From Pycnopodia helianthoides (lineage: Eukaryota; Echinodermata; Asteroidea; Forcipulatida; Asteriidae), in the NCBI GenBank assembly GCA_032158295.1, contig CM063252.1, positions 13,703,164-13,767,163 on the forward strand: a stretch of 64,000 nucleotides of DNA, given 5' to 3'. Numbering within the stretch: position 1 is the stretch's first letter; the number at the start of each line of letters is the position of its first letter. Positions 1 through 10,969 of the stretch are shown here, one piece after another. Below the pieces are notes generated by a model. That model was not told the origin of the DNA. It was given only the letters and a program-made list of their open reading frames with translations, and made no database searches. Both the position numbers and the translations under genes were made by a program.

Positions 1-850
1 CACCAATTATGATGCTATTTTTACAACCTTTTTTGAACCTACCAAAGTTTACAAACCGATATGAATCCACCACCATGCGTGAGATTTGAACTTTTTGTCA
101 CTTTTCCCACAAAACATCTGTGTTTGGAGGGAATTGCAGTTGAAGTTGCACTATTTTTCAAGCTGGTGTCTGAGTGTGTTTACTATTTTTTTTATATCTA
201 AGAAAAAGATAAAATTAGGTTGACTTCTTCATCCGTACCAAACTGTCAATATGAGTAACTAATTCTCAAACATCATTACATTGTATAGATATATGTTCGT
301 CTTCTTTTCTCAGGAAAGGGGGCAAACAACCCTCTTGAGCCAAACTTTATGCTACTATGTCCTATTATTTAACGCATGGTGACACACTGATCCCGCCATA
401 GCCTAAGCCGAAGCCGCACATTAAAAAATTGCCTATAGAAAATAATAAACAGAGCTTTCTTACAACTCGTAACCATCAATTAAAAAATGTCACAAGTGAT
501 GAGATCTCTAACTTGTTCACATTGGGGTACTTCTTTGAATATGCCTTCTTTGAGACTATGATCCAGCCATTCACTGTGGTTTTCTCAAGTAGTATGCCAC
601 TTGTCTAGGCATCTGTGTTAAAGGGACTGCCTCTGTGCTGGAAAAAAATGTCTTCCTTGCTTTAGAATTCTTATCACGCTGATACTTTTGAATACTTGGC
701 TTAACTTTCTGTAAACTCTCTGATTTGAACAACCAGGCCCAAGTACATATCGGGTAGCTAAGCACAAACTAGTTTTGCTTACTAAATTAAGGTTACCAGC
801 CAAAGTACCACATCACAGATTATGTGATAAAAACCAAACGATGACCCTAT
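1..850. other. no gene seen
   Basis: AT-rich sequence with no splice-flanked reading frame or recognisable domain. The only open frames here are short, overlapping and on one strand without family features. I see no RNA gene or clear transposon end in this stretch. Confidence 0.5.
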
Positions 851-852
851 CT

Positions 853-934
853 TTAAGCAAAATTTTCTGCTTAAGCTGCTAAGAAATTAAGCCCTAGGGC
901 CATTAGCACTGCTTAAGCAGAAAATTTTGCTTAA
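853..934. repeat. perfect 24-bp inverted repeat
   Basis: Bases 853-876 (starting TTAAGCAAAATTTTCTGC) are repeated exactly as the reverse complement at 911-934, with a 34-base loop between. Further partial copies of TTGCTTA follow just downstream. It could fold as a cruciform or be the core of a small foldback transposon. No target-site duplication was identified. Confidence 0.75.
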
Positions 935-1189
935 CAATTTTTGCTTAGCATATGTTATCAGGCATCATGTCACACAGATGGTACTTGTGGAATTGTATTT
1001 TTGCCTAAAGTCTACTTTTGGTGTACACGATTGTTTCATGTATTGAAAATTTCTGTGCTTTACTGAAATTGACCCAATAGTCTGACTTTTGGGTATTCTC
1101 AATACAGATTATTACCCAGTTGCCTTGAGGTAATGTTTCATTAATGGTGTAAATGGAGAATCTATTGCCAATAAGAGCATAATGCATAC

Positions 1190-1900
1190 ATATTATAGGT
1201 TGATCAAGTCGTACGCATACTTTAACATTTTGGGAACCAAGGGGTCTTATGTTTGGTGCTTTTACTAGTAAACAAAACTAAATGTTGCACATTGAACGAC
1301 CTCAATGTTGAACCCCTTGCATAGCACGCCACCACTGAGGTGGTCCAACAATGGAAACATGCTTGTGGGTATAGCCTATGCATAATTAAGCACAACTCTC
1401 GGCCAATTAAAGGTATTCATTTGACTTCAATGAGGGCGCTGTTTGAGCTTGTGAGTTGTCTAGCAAGGGGGTCTACTGGAAGGTAAAGTTTTTCACTCCT
1501 CAGCCGCCCTTCCGGCTGGTTACTCTTTTTTTGGGGGGGGAATGGTTGCTTGAGTTAAAATTGGTATTTGGACTTGTAACTTGGGTGTGGGCTGCCCTGC
1601 CCTGCTGGAGGATGGAAAGTTGGGATTGTTTTGGGGATGAAAAGGTCAAAGGTCACTGTCACAGTGGTGAGTTACAATGTACACCTGAATAGTTTTACCA
1701 CTGTAACTCCAGTTAGAGAAGTGACATTTGGACTTGTAACTTGGGTGGCAGGAGTGTCCTTGGAGAAAGGAATGTTGGGATTGTTTGGGGGTGAAAAGTT
1801 CAAGGTCAAGGTCATGTGGTAAGTTTTAGCCAAATTGTTTTCTGGACTGTAGCTCCAGTTCGAAGAGCGAGTCGGACTTGTCACTTGGGTGGAGAATTCC
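1190..1900. repeat. dispersed repeat, first copy, with internal tandem units
   Basis: This block is similar along most of its length to 5940-6500: both contain the string GCTTTTACTAGTAAA, a 'TTGGGAACC' motif and a run of units built on GGACTTGTAACTTGGGTG followed by GATGAAAAGGTCAAAGGTCA. Within this copy the last unit recurs about three times (near 1570, 1730 and 1875). The open frames across it at 1456-1822 simply read through the repeat and are not taken as genes. Confidence 0.65.
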
Positions 1901-2519
1901 CTTGGGAAAGTTGGGATGATTTATGGTTATTATAGTGTTTGAATGTATGTATATCATTGGCGATAATCCTGGGGGGACAGGGGGACACTTTTTGAAGGGT
2001 GGGGGACACTATATCAAATGTCCCCCCCAGGTTTTTAAAAACTTGTGTATCTCATAGGGCACTTTAATGTGCTATCTCCAGACTATAGTTCTAAACTATT
2101 GTAGTTACTCAAGTTTTTAAGAGGACTTAAAAAGGCTACGTTCTTCTGTTTGTTTTCTTACGGCGATGCGTCATCTGTAAAGCTTAACCCTAATGTTTAC
2201 TACAACAGCAACGATGCTTTGATACTTTCGCTGGGCTTTTGCACGTTATCATTGACATCAACATTTCCCCAAAGTTTTGAGTCAACGTAATAGTTTCATA
2301 ATTACACTTTAATAAGCACAAGGACCATATCACACAATTTTCAAATTCATGCCCAAGTTAAACTTTTAATTTCATTTATAAACAGTAATCTGATATAGAC
2401 GTTTATTGTGTGACGCGGTCTAGTTGATTTGTGGGAGTAAAAATTCATTTGAGCCAGCTGATGTTACAGAAATGTTCCTGTAAAATTAATATTGATATGA
2501 ATCTAAAGTGCGTCTATTA

Positions 2520-3110
2520 CACAGTTTTTAGACATACGGAGGCTCAATGTTTCACCCCCCAAAATGCAAAAACTCAGAGCTTCCGGGGGTTTTGGCCCCC
2601 TGGACCCCCATTGGGGCTTCGCCCATGGACCCCACCAGAGACCGTCACACCACCCACTGTTGTTGCGTTGAATCAAAAGTGCTTAGAAGTGCGCCTATTT
2701 CTCTGTCTTTTGGCATATGGAGGTAATGTTTCACCCCCACAACACCAAAACTCAAAGCTTCCGGGGTTTCGCCCCCTGGACCCCACCGGAGGCCGTCACA
2801 TCACCCACTAATGTTGCTTTGAATCAAAAGTGCTTAAAATTGCGCCTATTTCTCTGTTTTTAGGCATACGGAGGCTTGATTTTTTACCCCCCAAAATGCA
2901 AAAACTCAGAGCTGGACCCCCCATCGGGGCTTCGCACCTGGACCCCACCAGGGGCCCTTACGCCGGCCCCTAGACCCCACCCACCACCTACCGTTTTGTT
3001 TTTTTAAGCCCCCCCCCCAAGATATAATCCCCATCTGTGCCGTTGCTGTCCACGATGCAAAACTAACAAGTAATGCAGAAAGTTGGTAAATTTACAATCT
3101 AACTCAAAAC
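2520..3110. repeat. minisatellite-like array, units about 150-185 bp
   Basis: At least three tandem units begin near 2526, 2708 and 2858. Each has a segment like AGACATACGGAGGCT, then CCCCCAAAATGCAAAAACTC, AGAGCTTCCGGGG, and a C-rich part such as CCCCTGGACCCCACC. The same units reappear at 3710-4080. The 126-residue open frame at 2431-2811 is produced by this repeat and its proline-rich translation has no domain character. Confidence 0.75.
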
Positions 3111-3169
3111 AGATTTAAAGTTCATAAATAACAAAGAAGAGATGAATACATACATGAATGATGTCCGTC

Positions 3170-3320
3170 GGCGTACCCAGGGGTGGGAGGGGGGGGGCGG
3201 CAGGGTTGACGTGCGAGGGAGGGAGTGCTATTCTGGATTCCATCAGGGGACCTTAAGCGGGCCCCTGGACAGGCGCGGATCCAGGGGGGCCAAGGGGGCA
3301 CATGCCCCCCCGTAAACTTT
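3170..3320. repeat. G/C-rich repeat terminus (GGCGCGGATCCAGGGGGGC type)
   Basis: Contains runs of G followed by an inverted run of C (GGGGGCACATGCCCCCC), preceded by GGCGTACCCAGGGG and GGCGCGGATCCAGGGG. A similar palindromic G/C-rich segment lies at 55975-56060. These look like ends of a dispersed repeat family, not a gene. Confidence 0.45.
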
Positions 3321-3704
3321 GACAAAAAAACTATATGTCTGCTTAAAAATTAGCCACAAGTGTGTGTGGTGTCTTTTCCCCCAGCGGCAGGATGGATTTC
3401 TTTTTCATCCTATGCCTATCAAATTTGTTTCTTTCTGTCAAAATGAATCTTTCATGATTGCTTAAATTTGCATGATGACATATGCGTTTGAAAGCTGACG
3501 TGCCAATTTGTCCTGGATAAAATATATTATTTCATGTCGTTCGTGCATTCTAGTGTAAAGACTACACTAAGCTTGAACTATATTTCTTGAATGAATATGC
3601 ATGAAACCAGATTTTGCAGCGACCAGATCCAAATGCGACCAGACCTTTGATTAAAATTAGAAGATTAATTGGTATGGATCAGAAGTTCTTAAAAAGTGTG
3701 TCTA

Positions 3705-4085
3705 TTTCTCGGTTTCAGGCACAGAGAGGCTTAATTTTTCACCCCTCAAAATGCCCAAACCCGAGAGCTTCCGGGTGCTTCGCCCCAATGGGACCCCACC
3801 TGGGCTTCACCCCTGGACCCCCACCATCGATGTTACAGAAAATTTTCAAGTAAATTTTGAAGATTTATGTGGATCTGTTTTAGGCACATGGAGGCTTGAT
3901 TTTTAACCCCATAGAATGCCAAAGGCTCAGAGCTTCAGTTCGCCCCCTGAACCCCCACTGGGGCTTCGCCCATGGACCCCACCAGGGGCCTTAAGGTCAG
4001 CCCATGGACCCCACCCATTTTTTTGTTGCCCTCTAATACAAAATCCTGGTTGCGCTGTTGTGCCCCCCTGGAAAGTGCTAGGACT
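3705..4085. repeat. second cluster of the 150-185 bp C-rich repeat
   Basis: Two more units related to those at 2520-3110 begin near 3714 and 3882, with the same order of parts (GGCACAGAGAGGCTT or GGCACATGGAGGCTT, then AATGCC, GAGCTTC, CCCCTGGACCCC). They are separated from the first cluster by about 600 bases of unrelated sequence. The open frames 3614-3853, 3916-4122 and 3972-4169 fall on this repeat. Confidence 0.65.
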
Positions 4086-4089
4086 CCTG

Positions 4090-4250
4090 ATGTCCCCCCC
4101 CCCACATTTCAAGACAGATTGATGCCCATGATGTATATATCAGACTATATGACAACAGCTCACTGCTGAAACCCCCCCCCCCAAAAAAAAAAAAAACAAA
4201 AAAACAACAACAACAACAACAACAACAAAAAACAAAAACAAAAAAAACAT
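4090..4250. repeat. low-complexity C, A and CAA tract
   Basis: A run of C, a run of A and then (CAA)n make a simple-sequence block at about 4170-4245. The minus-strand open frame 4078-4377, rich in Cys and Phe, is only a translation of this tract. Confidence 0.85.
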
Positions 4251-5100
4251 AGCATTTGGAGATCAATGCAATTTTTTTCCCCGCACATTTATTACTGTTC
4301 ACAAATAAGATTATTGAAACAATTTTTTGATATTTATCCATAATATTGAATGGCTGATGAAAGTGTGATCGATTCAAAATGAAATTTGATACCTGGCCAG
4401 TTAAACTGAAAGAATCATCCAGTATTTTACTTGGATTGAATAGTGTATCATTAATAGGGATTAGGAATCAAGTATGACAAATAATAGAAAGTTGAAGAGA
4501 GAGATTCTGTTTAAATGCAAAATGGTTTCATTTATGGAAATAAGTTATTGGGTTTTTTTTCTTCTCGAAATCAATATCAACTGTGTTTTTAAAGATATAA
4601 ACTTAGAAGAGATCTGATTGATCTAGGAAGGGGATAGTGCATTAATACGGAGTTTGATCTGAATATTTTGTCTTTACAAAGCTTAGTGGCATCATGAATC
4701 ACATGAGTATATATTCAAGTTTAGTTTTATTTCTCCTAACTTTGCCACCGCTTATGTGAAATGTCTGTAATTGAGCATTCTCTATAAGCATATCATGAAA
4801 TATTAGGTTTAGGCCATTTTGTTTCCATAAAAGCTATAAGGATAATGAGGGGTTTCTTTTGCATGTGTTAGGCCTATTGGATGGGGCTTTTTTCAGAAGT
4901 CACCTATGTATATTTTAAAAACACACAATTAGGCTAACTTAAAAATATTTGATATCGACATTCTCATGCTCATAAAACATACATAATTTTATACTATTTT
5001 TTCTTACAAAACCATTCTGTGTGTATAGTATCTTATTTCAGAAGTTAGCTGAGAGACAGTTTTGTGCTTTAAACAAACATGTTTTTAACATTGGCTTGTT
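4120..5100. repeat. degenerate copy of the inter-gene spacer
   Basis: The order of landmarks matches 22790-23330 and 39950-40500: GACAACAGCTCACTG, then GCACATTTATTACTG, then a segment like GTGTGATC with AAATTT, then GATCTAGGAAGGGGATA and TGCATTAA, and TTTGATCTGAA. Divergence is much higher than between the two later copies. In those copies this block lies about 6 kb upstream of a PAN-HYR-F5/8C gene, so its presence here hints at a further paralogue left of the window. Confidence 0.6.
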
Positions 5101-5389
5101 ATTTACTCCAACTTATTACTGTCATAACTTTCCCTAGATTATTTGCTATCACTCTTTTCCTCTTATCACTCTTATCCTACCATATTAACCAGTTTCCTCA
5201 TTGTTTTTTGCATTATTTGTTTGGGTTGAAGGCCTGATATTGACGTTTTAAAAACTAGTTGATATAAAAGATTTAGGGGCATGTTGTACATGTATGAATG
5301 TGGAGAATCAAAGCATCTGGTTGACCAAGGATTAGGGTCATCATCATTATAAGAAAATGTTGACCCACTTTCTATTCTTTATTGTATAG

Positions 5390-5552
5390 GATCCTCTCCA
5401 GTTACCAGGAAGTCTTCCAGAAACTAAAGGTTTCATTGGAGTTTGGCCCAGAATCAGCACAGCAGGACTAAAAGTACACTCAATGATGGCACCATACTTG
5501 CCTAAGTCGTATGCTTTGATAAACTCCAAACCTGGACATCAAATTCAATCAG
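5390..5552 (+). CDS. isolated coding exon candidate, unknown protein
   Basis: A 163-base stretch is open in one frame between a good acceptor (TTTATTGTATAG, ending at 5389) and a donor (GTAGGAAG, starting at 5553). It encodes about 54 residues beginning DPLQLPGSLPETKGF and ending near NSKPGHQIQSG, with ordinary protein composition (Pro, Lys, Ser, hydrophobic residues) unlike the surrounding AT-rich sequence. The entry phase is 0 and the exit phase is 1. I do not recognise the family. No matching exon was found elsewhere in the window, and no paralogous copy exists in the other spacers. It may be an internal exon of a plus-strand gene with large introns, or a decayed fragment. An antisense open frame (5347-5529) overlaps but lacks splice sites. 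Confidence 0.45.
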
Positions 5553-5559
5553 GTAGGAA

Positions 5560-5940
5560 GTTTTAATCATTTGATAGGTATCATTGGCCATGTTCAGACA
5601 GCATACTAAAGTTAGACCCAAGCCGTTTAACTTTACAAGCAGCAGGGGGGTAGTCGTAAAAATATAACTACCTTGTGTTCAGACAGCTCGAAGTTAAATC
5701 GATGATGACTATCAAGAGGTCAAATAGCACTGTGACCCAACACAACAATATCCTCTACATTTAAATAAAACCCTGCATTTACATAAACAAGTGTGTACAA
5801 AAGACGCGCGCTTTCACAATTTATGGCGTGTTACACTTTGTATCTTTGCTTATAAGGGGTATTTTCAGTGCATGATATTACACAGCAGCATTAAAGCATT
5901 GTCTCATAATGATACGATTGAAAATCTAATGCCAATCAAA
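5560..5940. other. no gene seen
   Basis: AT-rich sequence carrying a short local repeat (GTTCAGACAGC occurs near 5593 and 5679). No splice-flanked frame or RNA gene was recognised. Confidence 0.4.
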
Positions 5941-6560
5941 GCATAACGCATAATTTAGGTCGATCATGTCTTCCGCATACTTTAACAATTTGGGAACCTT
6001 TGGGTCTAAAGTTAAGTGCTTTTACTAGTAAAGGAAACAAATTGGTGCACTTTGAAAGACCATTTCTTTCAATCCCTTGCAAAGAGCGTCGTCGTTGAGG
6101 TCAAACAATGGACACATGCTTTTGTGTGCATGTACAGACAGATACTCTCAGCCAATGAAAGGTCTTCCTTTGACTTAAGTGAGGGCGCTGTTTGATTTTG
6201 TGAGTTGGTAAGGGGGCCTACTGGACGGTATTGTTTTCACACGTCAGCCATCCTTCCAGCTGGGCACTTTAATGTCTGTACTGTAACTTGAGTTAAATTT
6301 GGTATTTGGACTTGGGTGAAAGGAAAGTTGGGAATGTTTTGGGGATGAAAAGGTCAAAGGTCATGGTAACTTCGGTGAGTTGTACCAGAATGGTTTCCCA
6401 CCATTACCCCAGAAGAGACATTTTGAATTTTTGGGGGGAATTGCCCTGGGAGAAAAGGTTGGGATTGCTTTGGGGGTGAAAAGGTCAAAGGTCAATTTTA
6501 CGTTGGTTATCAAAGCATAATTGTTTCAGCACCTTTAAAGTCTTTTTAAAAGTATTATTT
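5940..6560. repeat. dispersed repeat, second copy
   Basis: Similar to 1190-1900, with the shared strings GCTTTTACTAGTAAA, GAGGGCGCTGTTTGA and GATGAAAAGGTCAAAGGTCA in the same order. This copy has fewer of the internal GGTCAAAGGTCA units. It carries no plausible gene. Confidence 0.65.
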
Positions 6561-6580
6561 AGTCAAAGGTTAGGGTCACT

Positions 6581-6853
6581 GTGGTGATTTTATACAATGG
6601 CCTAAGTCGTCAAAAATTTGGATGTAAAGTAACCCTAGGTTTTGACATTCTATTGGTATACCTTGCTGGTGATGGTAAACTGCGAGGCAACTGTTTCGAT
6701 CACAGCTCAATATGTATAATACTTAAAGATCGTTCTGAGTTTTGTGAACATACATTTATTAGCGTTAATTCTACAAATAGGTCACTAACATATTGTGGGC
6801 ATTTATCAGTAATACAATACAATGAAACCTTGAAGTTCCCAAGGATTGGATAG
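6581..6853 (+). other. open frame of unclear status (90 codons)
   Basis: An open frame of 90 codons with four cysteines in its second half and several N-glycosylation sequons (NST, NRS, NET). It has no signal peptide, no convincing splice sites at its ends and no family I know. It lies in AT-rich DNA with no paralogous copy in the window. It is listed because its residue make-up is less biased than most open frames here, but chance is the likeliest explanation. Confidence 0.12.
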
Positions 6854-7154
6854 AAAGTCATCGGGAATGCACACTTTCAATTCATACAAATTGTATGCGA
6901 GATAATCCGTGTCAAAAGTACAGTATATTTGTGTTTGAAAACAATACAGTGCTAATGCCAATATTTGAAATTGTTTAATTTTTTTAAATGGTATGGGAAG
7001 GGGATGATGATTCTAAGAATTTAATCTCAATAATTATTAAGTCTTCACAGAATGTCTGGCATCATAATTCACTGAGGAAGGATGGTGTAATCAAATCTAA
7101 TTTCCCCCAGGCTTTATTACTGTCTCTACGATTTACCATTGATAACTTTTAGCA

Positions 7155-7663
7155 TTAAAGAGACACACCGGCTTCGTTGGGCTATTTGGGTTACAAAATA
7201 GACTAAAACATATGATTCCAAAGGTCTTCCTGAAATCGAGAAGAATGGTTCATAAAAGAAACCATCAAATTTGGCTGTTTTCGAGCATTTTTAGTCTGTA
7301 CCCCTAGCTATTATCCCCTAACTATTGTCACGTTACATCAAATACAGTTCACCACATACAGCTGCATGATGTCCACAGAATACAAGTTGGTGTGGATCAG
7401 ACTAGACTGACGTGTGTTTATGTCGGTTTTTTATTTACACGTGAATTTGTGCTTGATGGATATGAAGACTGGATCCTCATTCCTCGCCATTGTTATAATT
7501 AATACATAACAGTAGGAGACCAATCTGTATACGCTGACCTTTTTCACATTTTTTGTCAGTTATGTGATATTTTGATTTTTTTCTACGACAACCATCCTAA
7601 AATTATTGTCTGTGATTCCACATTACTAAATTAGGTAAACTGTAAGCCGGTGTGTCCCTTTAA
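7155..7663. mobile_element. TTAA-flanked MITE, family 1 (AGRGACACACCGGCTT ends)
   Basis: A 501-base element (7159-7659) lies between two TTAA tetranucleotides. Its ends are AGAGACACACCGGCTT and the reverse complement of AGGGACACACCGGCTT, agreeing at 15 of 16 positions. It holds no transposase frame. TTAA target duplication with short inverted ends starting AG is typical of non-autonomous piggyBac-like elements. Fragments of the same family occur in reverse orientation near 21485-21570 and 38640-38738 and a long truncated copy at 53068-53600. Confidence 0.8.
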
Positions 7664-8570
7664 GTTTCCAAAAATCGAAATGACTGTAACCTTCCTTGTT
7701 ATTTTTTTCCCCTGTATTCACCCCCAGTGTTAGAGACAAAGCCCTCTCCCCTGACCTGAGCACTGATTCACTCTAAGGCATAGAATAGAAAGGGTTGCCT
7801 TTACATTTGTGGAACTTTTGTTTTGAATTTGATTTTATCTAATGGACCTATAGAGTGACTCTTATACATTATTAGCATTAAATAATGACACCAATACTGC
7901 TATATTATAAATCGCGATTCTAAATATATTGCTTTAAAAATGACCAAGTGCATTTACAAAATCAAGTTGTGAATTTGAATAGCAATGTTTTAAGCAGCAG
8001 CAATTTACAATAATAACTTCTCATGTAAGGCCCCCCCCCCAAAAATAAAATCAAAAATAAATTAATAATGTTTAGCTTCCCCGCCGCTTCCTATTTAGAG
8101 ACCGCCTCCCCCCCCTTTTTTTTTTTTTTTTGAAGTAGAATTTTTTACGAAAAAATTAATTCTAAAATACGCAAGATCGTATTTTTTTAAAGATTTTAGC
8201 ACACCGAAAAAAAAAACACAGAAAAAAGCTAGCAACCATCTTGAAAAATAGCCCGGCGGGTTGTCTTGAAAAATGTGCCCGGCGAGTGAAAAAAAAAGCA
8301 AAGAAAAAAACAAAAGGCCCGCCTCCTTCCTTTTTTTTCAAAAAGGCAGGACGATAAACATGCCTTTTGGGGCCTTAAGATCTTCTGGTTGATTGGAAAT
8401 AAAAGATTCATGGTTATAATAGTTTAAAACAAATTATGGGGTGCTGTTACAAGTTAATGTTACTGACCTGACACAAGAATGTTGTACAATACCTTTGATA
8501 TGGTTAACACTAAAACGAAAACAAGTACTCCTAGGTATTCACCATGCATCGACTCAACTAGTTATGACAT
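7664..8570. other. no gene; low-complexity stretch and old spacer repeat
   Basis: Contains C and A runs at 8028-8050, a C and T run at 8107-8132 and purine- or pyrimidine-rich DNA to about 8360. The part from about 8440 to 8570 matches old repeats at 25410-25530 and 42380-42440 (AACACTAAAACGAAAAC, GACTCAACTAGTT). No coding sequence is seen. Confidence 0.5.
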
Positions 8571-8780
8571 CTAAGAGAGGTTCGCGGTAACACCATGTTA
8601 AAATCTCTTTTGAGTAACTGAAAAGAACCGGATGTTAACGACTCAACGTTTCGATCAGTATGCTCTGATCGTCTTCAGGAGAATGCTGGACTCTGTTGCT
8701 GGATGCTGCTTAAAAGAGATTTACTCAAAAGACTTATTCAAAAGAGATTTTAACATGGTGTTACCGCAAACCTCTCTTAG
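8571..8780. mobile_element. 210-bp element with long terminal inverted repeats
   Basis: The two ends are inverted copies: CTAAGAGAGGTTCGCGGTAA at the left and the reverse complement of CTAAGAGAGGTTTGCGGTAA at the right, continuing through ACACCATGTTAAAATC and TCTTTTGA for more than 40 bases. The interior includes CAACGTTTCGATCAG. It has the structure of a small MITE. A target duplication is not clear, because the flanking host DNA is itself a repeated segment containing AGTTATGACATC. Confidence 0.75.
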
Positions 8781-9780
8781 TTATACTCCCACCATGCAAA
8801 GCTTCATATCCTACTTAGTTATGACATCAATAAATACAATTAAAATGTAAGAGAAGGTGTGAATTCACAAAATTTCTAAGCTTTAGGCACATCATTTTCA
8901 AACTGACGCTTCTTAATTTCATCTAAAGTGCAACACAATCATCCGTTGAATGTTTCATTTCGTTCTCCAAATACGTGACACTAAAATAATGTCAATTGTT
9001 TTGACTGTTTGCATAAAAAACTGACCCACATTAAAAGTTGTTTTTTAAATAGGGGCTGGGTTTTTGGTGAAATGGTCTTTGTATGCCAAAAACGTGTAAA
9101 CTATTTCTCAATGGAAAGTCGACCATAAAACATAATCAACTGTTTCAGAGGCAAAGCTACCAGCTCTTAACCTTTGTCAAGTACGAAATATGTTGGTAGG
9201 TTTGAATTTGAATGAGACTCTTGTAAAGAAACACAACGCTTTCGCATCTTGTACACATACAGGTATTCCAACATGAGAAGATATCTTAAATACTGGCTGA
9301 CTATTATGAATATTTTGACAATTTGTACCTAACACAACCGATGCACTCGTTATTCTAAGTTTAACACTGACCAAATAAAAAATGTGCGTTTAACCTTGCA
9401 CCATTTTACTTGAACATTCAAAATTGCACTACCAACAAAAACGATCTGCGACTGTTTTCAACTAGAAACGGTTACTATTTTAAAGAAAAGTACAATACTG
9501 TAACAGGTTTGGACTGTTGCATATTATCACTATTCTTTCATTTCTTAAGTTTTTCTGTTTTCGTCTTCTTTCTAGCTTTTAATCCGTTTCGTAGCTAAGG
9601 AGCCCCCTCAAAATTGACGTCCGTGCTCTCCCGGACCCCCCCCCCCCATTTAAAATCTTTACTTTCGAGATTTAAAATTATCAGAGTGAAATTTATGTAA
9701 TAATTTAAATCTTTGTAAAACGATTTACATACAGAAAATGTATTTGTTTTTACTTTCATATCAGATTACTGAGCATTGAA
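8781..9780. other. no gene seen
   Basis: AT-rich sequence with a C-run near 9638-9650 and an old repeat related to the spacer around 8860-8930 (ACTGACGCTTCTTAA). Open frames 9177-9374 and 9410-9598 have no splice support or domain features. Confidence 0.45.
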
Positions 9781-10960
9781 AGGGCTGGTCTAAGAAAAAT
9801 GCAAACAAAAACTACAGTTTTAATCTGCCAGAAGTGCCTTAGAAAAATATGGTGCACCCCCTATAAAGTTTAACCTTGAAATCGGTGCCGCAATTTTTTA
9901 AGTAATATTTTTTTTTGCATACAGACCCTTTTTCATGACGTCACAAGCAGAGCTGTGTATTGAGATAGTTGCGACAACATGCGATTATCAGCCATTTTCG
10001 TAAAAAAAAAAATGCGTGTGCGCGCAAAGAGTGCCAGACGAGACTCCACACTGGGTTGTGCTGCATTTTGACCGTAAATGGCGTCCAACAGCCACGTGAC
10101 CAAAGAAAACTTGTCCCTCCGTATCGCATTTCTCTCGATACACAGCTCTGGTCACAAGCCCAAAACAGCGCCCTCATCACTTAGGTCAATGAAAACCTGT
10201 TATTGGCTGAGAGTAGTGCGCAGCGCGTACACTCATGTACGTTTCTATTGTTTGACCTCAGTGACGGCGGTCAGTAAAAGGTGTCTAGTGGTAAATATAA
10301 TTCGACACAATTTGTTGGAGTCAATGCCCTCGTGTGTTCTCCCTTAGTAAGCAATTAGACGACACGGCGTTTACACGCTTACCATTATCACCTTTATTTT
10401 GTACGTGCAATTTGACTCCTAATTGCAAAATGGCGAACGTGGCAGAGCCGCGTGTGACGTTGGTGCACGGGTTCAATAACCGTTTCGGACACTGCATCGT
10501 TTACCGTGCAATCCGATCGATCTTGTATTCAGAACAGCTATCTCACCCGTGGGACGTCACTTTAGATGTAGGCCGTGTCCGAATTGGCAGTTTCTGCGGC
10601 TGCTGCTGCTAAGACTAATGCTATGGACAGCCTATGTTAACGTGACGACCCAGCCGCAGCTGCAGCCGAGTATACTGTAATCTAAAATGTTGCATTTTTT
10701 ACAAAAATAGCGCCCTCATTGTTATTTCGAATATCAAATCTCATTTTAAATAGAAACCACCATACAATTCCCCCAAATAAGCGTTATTAAAGTAACATTT
10801 GGTTTTGTTACTCTTTACAACCTAAAATAAAAAGTTCGATCGAAAAAGTTGTTCTTTTAACAATCCCCCAAACACAAAAGTTTTTATCTGTTTAAAAAAA
10901 AACCAGCTTTTTATGTTTGCTTTTTCGGACAGTCTTCTAGATATATTTTAAATCTTGCCG
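9780..10960. repeat. gene-3' flank block shared by A, B and C
   Basis: This stretch downstream of gene A matches 27300-28290 behind gene B and 44770-46290 behind gene C: shared strings include AACTACAGTTTTAAT, CAGCGCCCTCATCACT, ATTGGCTGAGAGTAGT and AACATTTGGTT. The A copy alone carries about 430 extra bases, roughly 10345-10775, that are richer in CG. Open frames here (9941-10612) are not preserved in the same form in the other copies and are not called as genes. Confidence 0.6.
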
Positions 10961-10969
10961 CTGTTGTCT

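Noticed and set aside
2431..2811. 126-codon plus-strand frame
   Set aside because: It reads through the C-rich 150-185 bp repeat; proline-rich and repetitive, with no start context or splice support.
4078..4377. Minus-strand frame rich in Cys, Phe and Val
   Set aside because: It is a translation of (CAA)n, poly-A and poly-C.
10078..10612. Two overlapping plus-strand frames behind gene A
   Set aside because: They cross a repeat block shared with B and C, where the frames differ by shifts and insertions.
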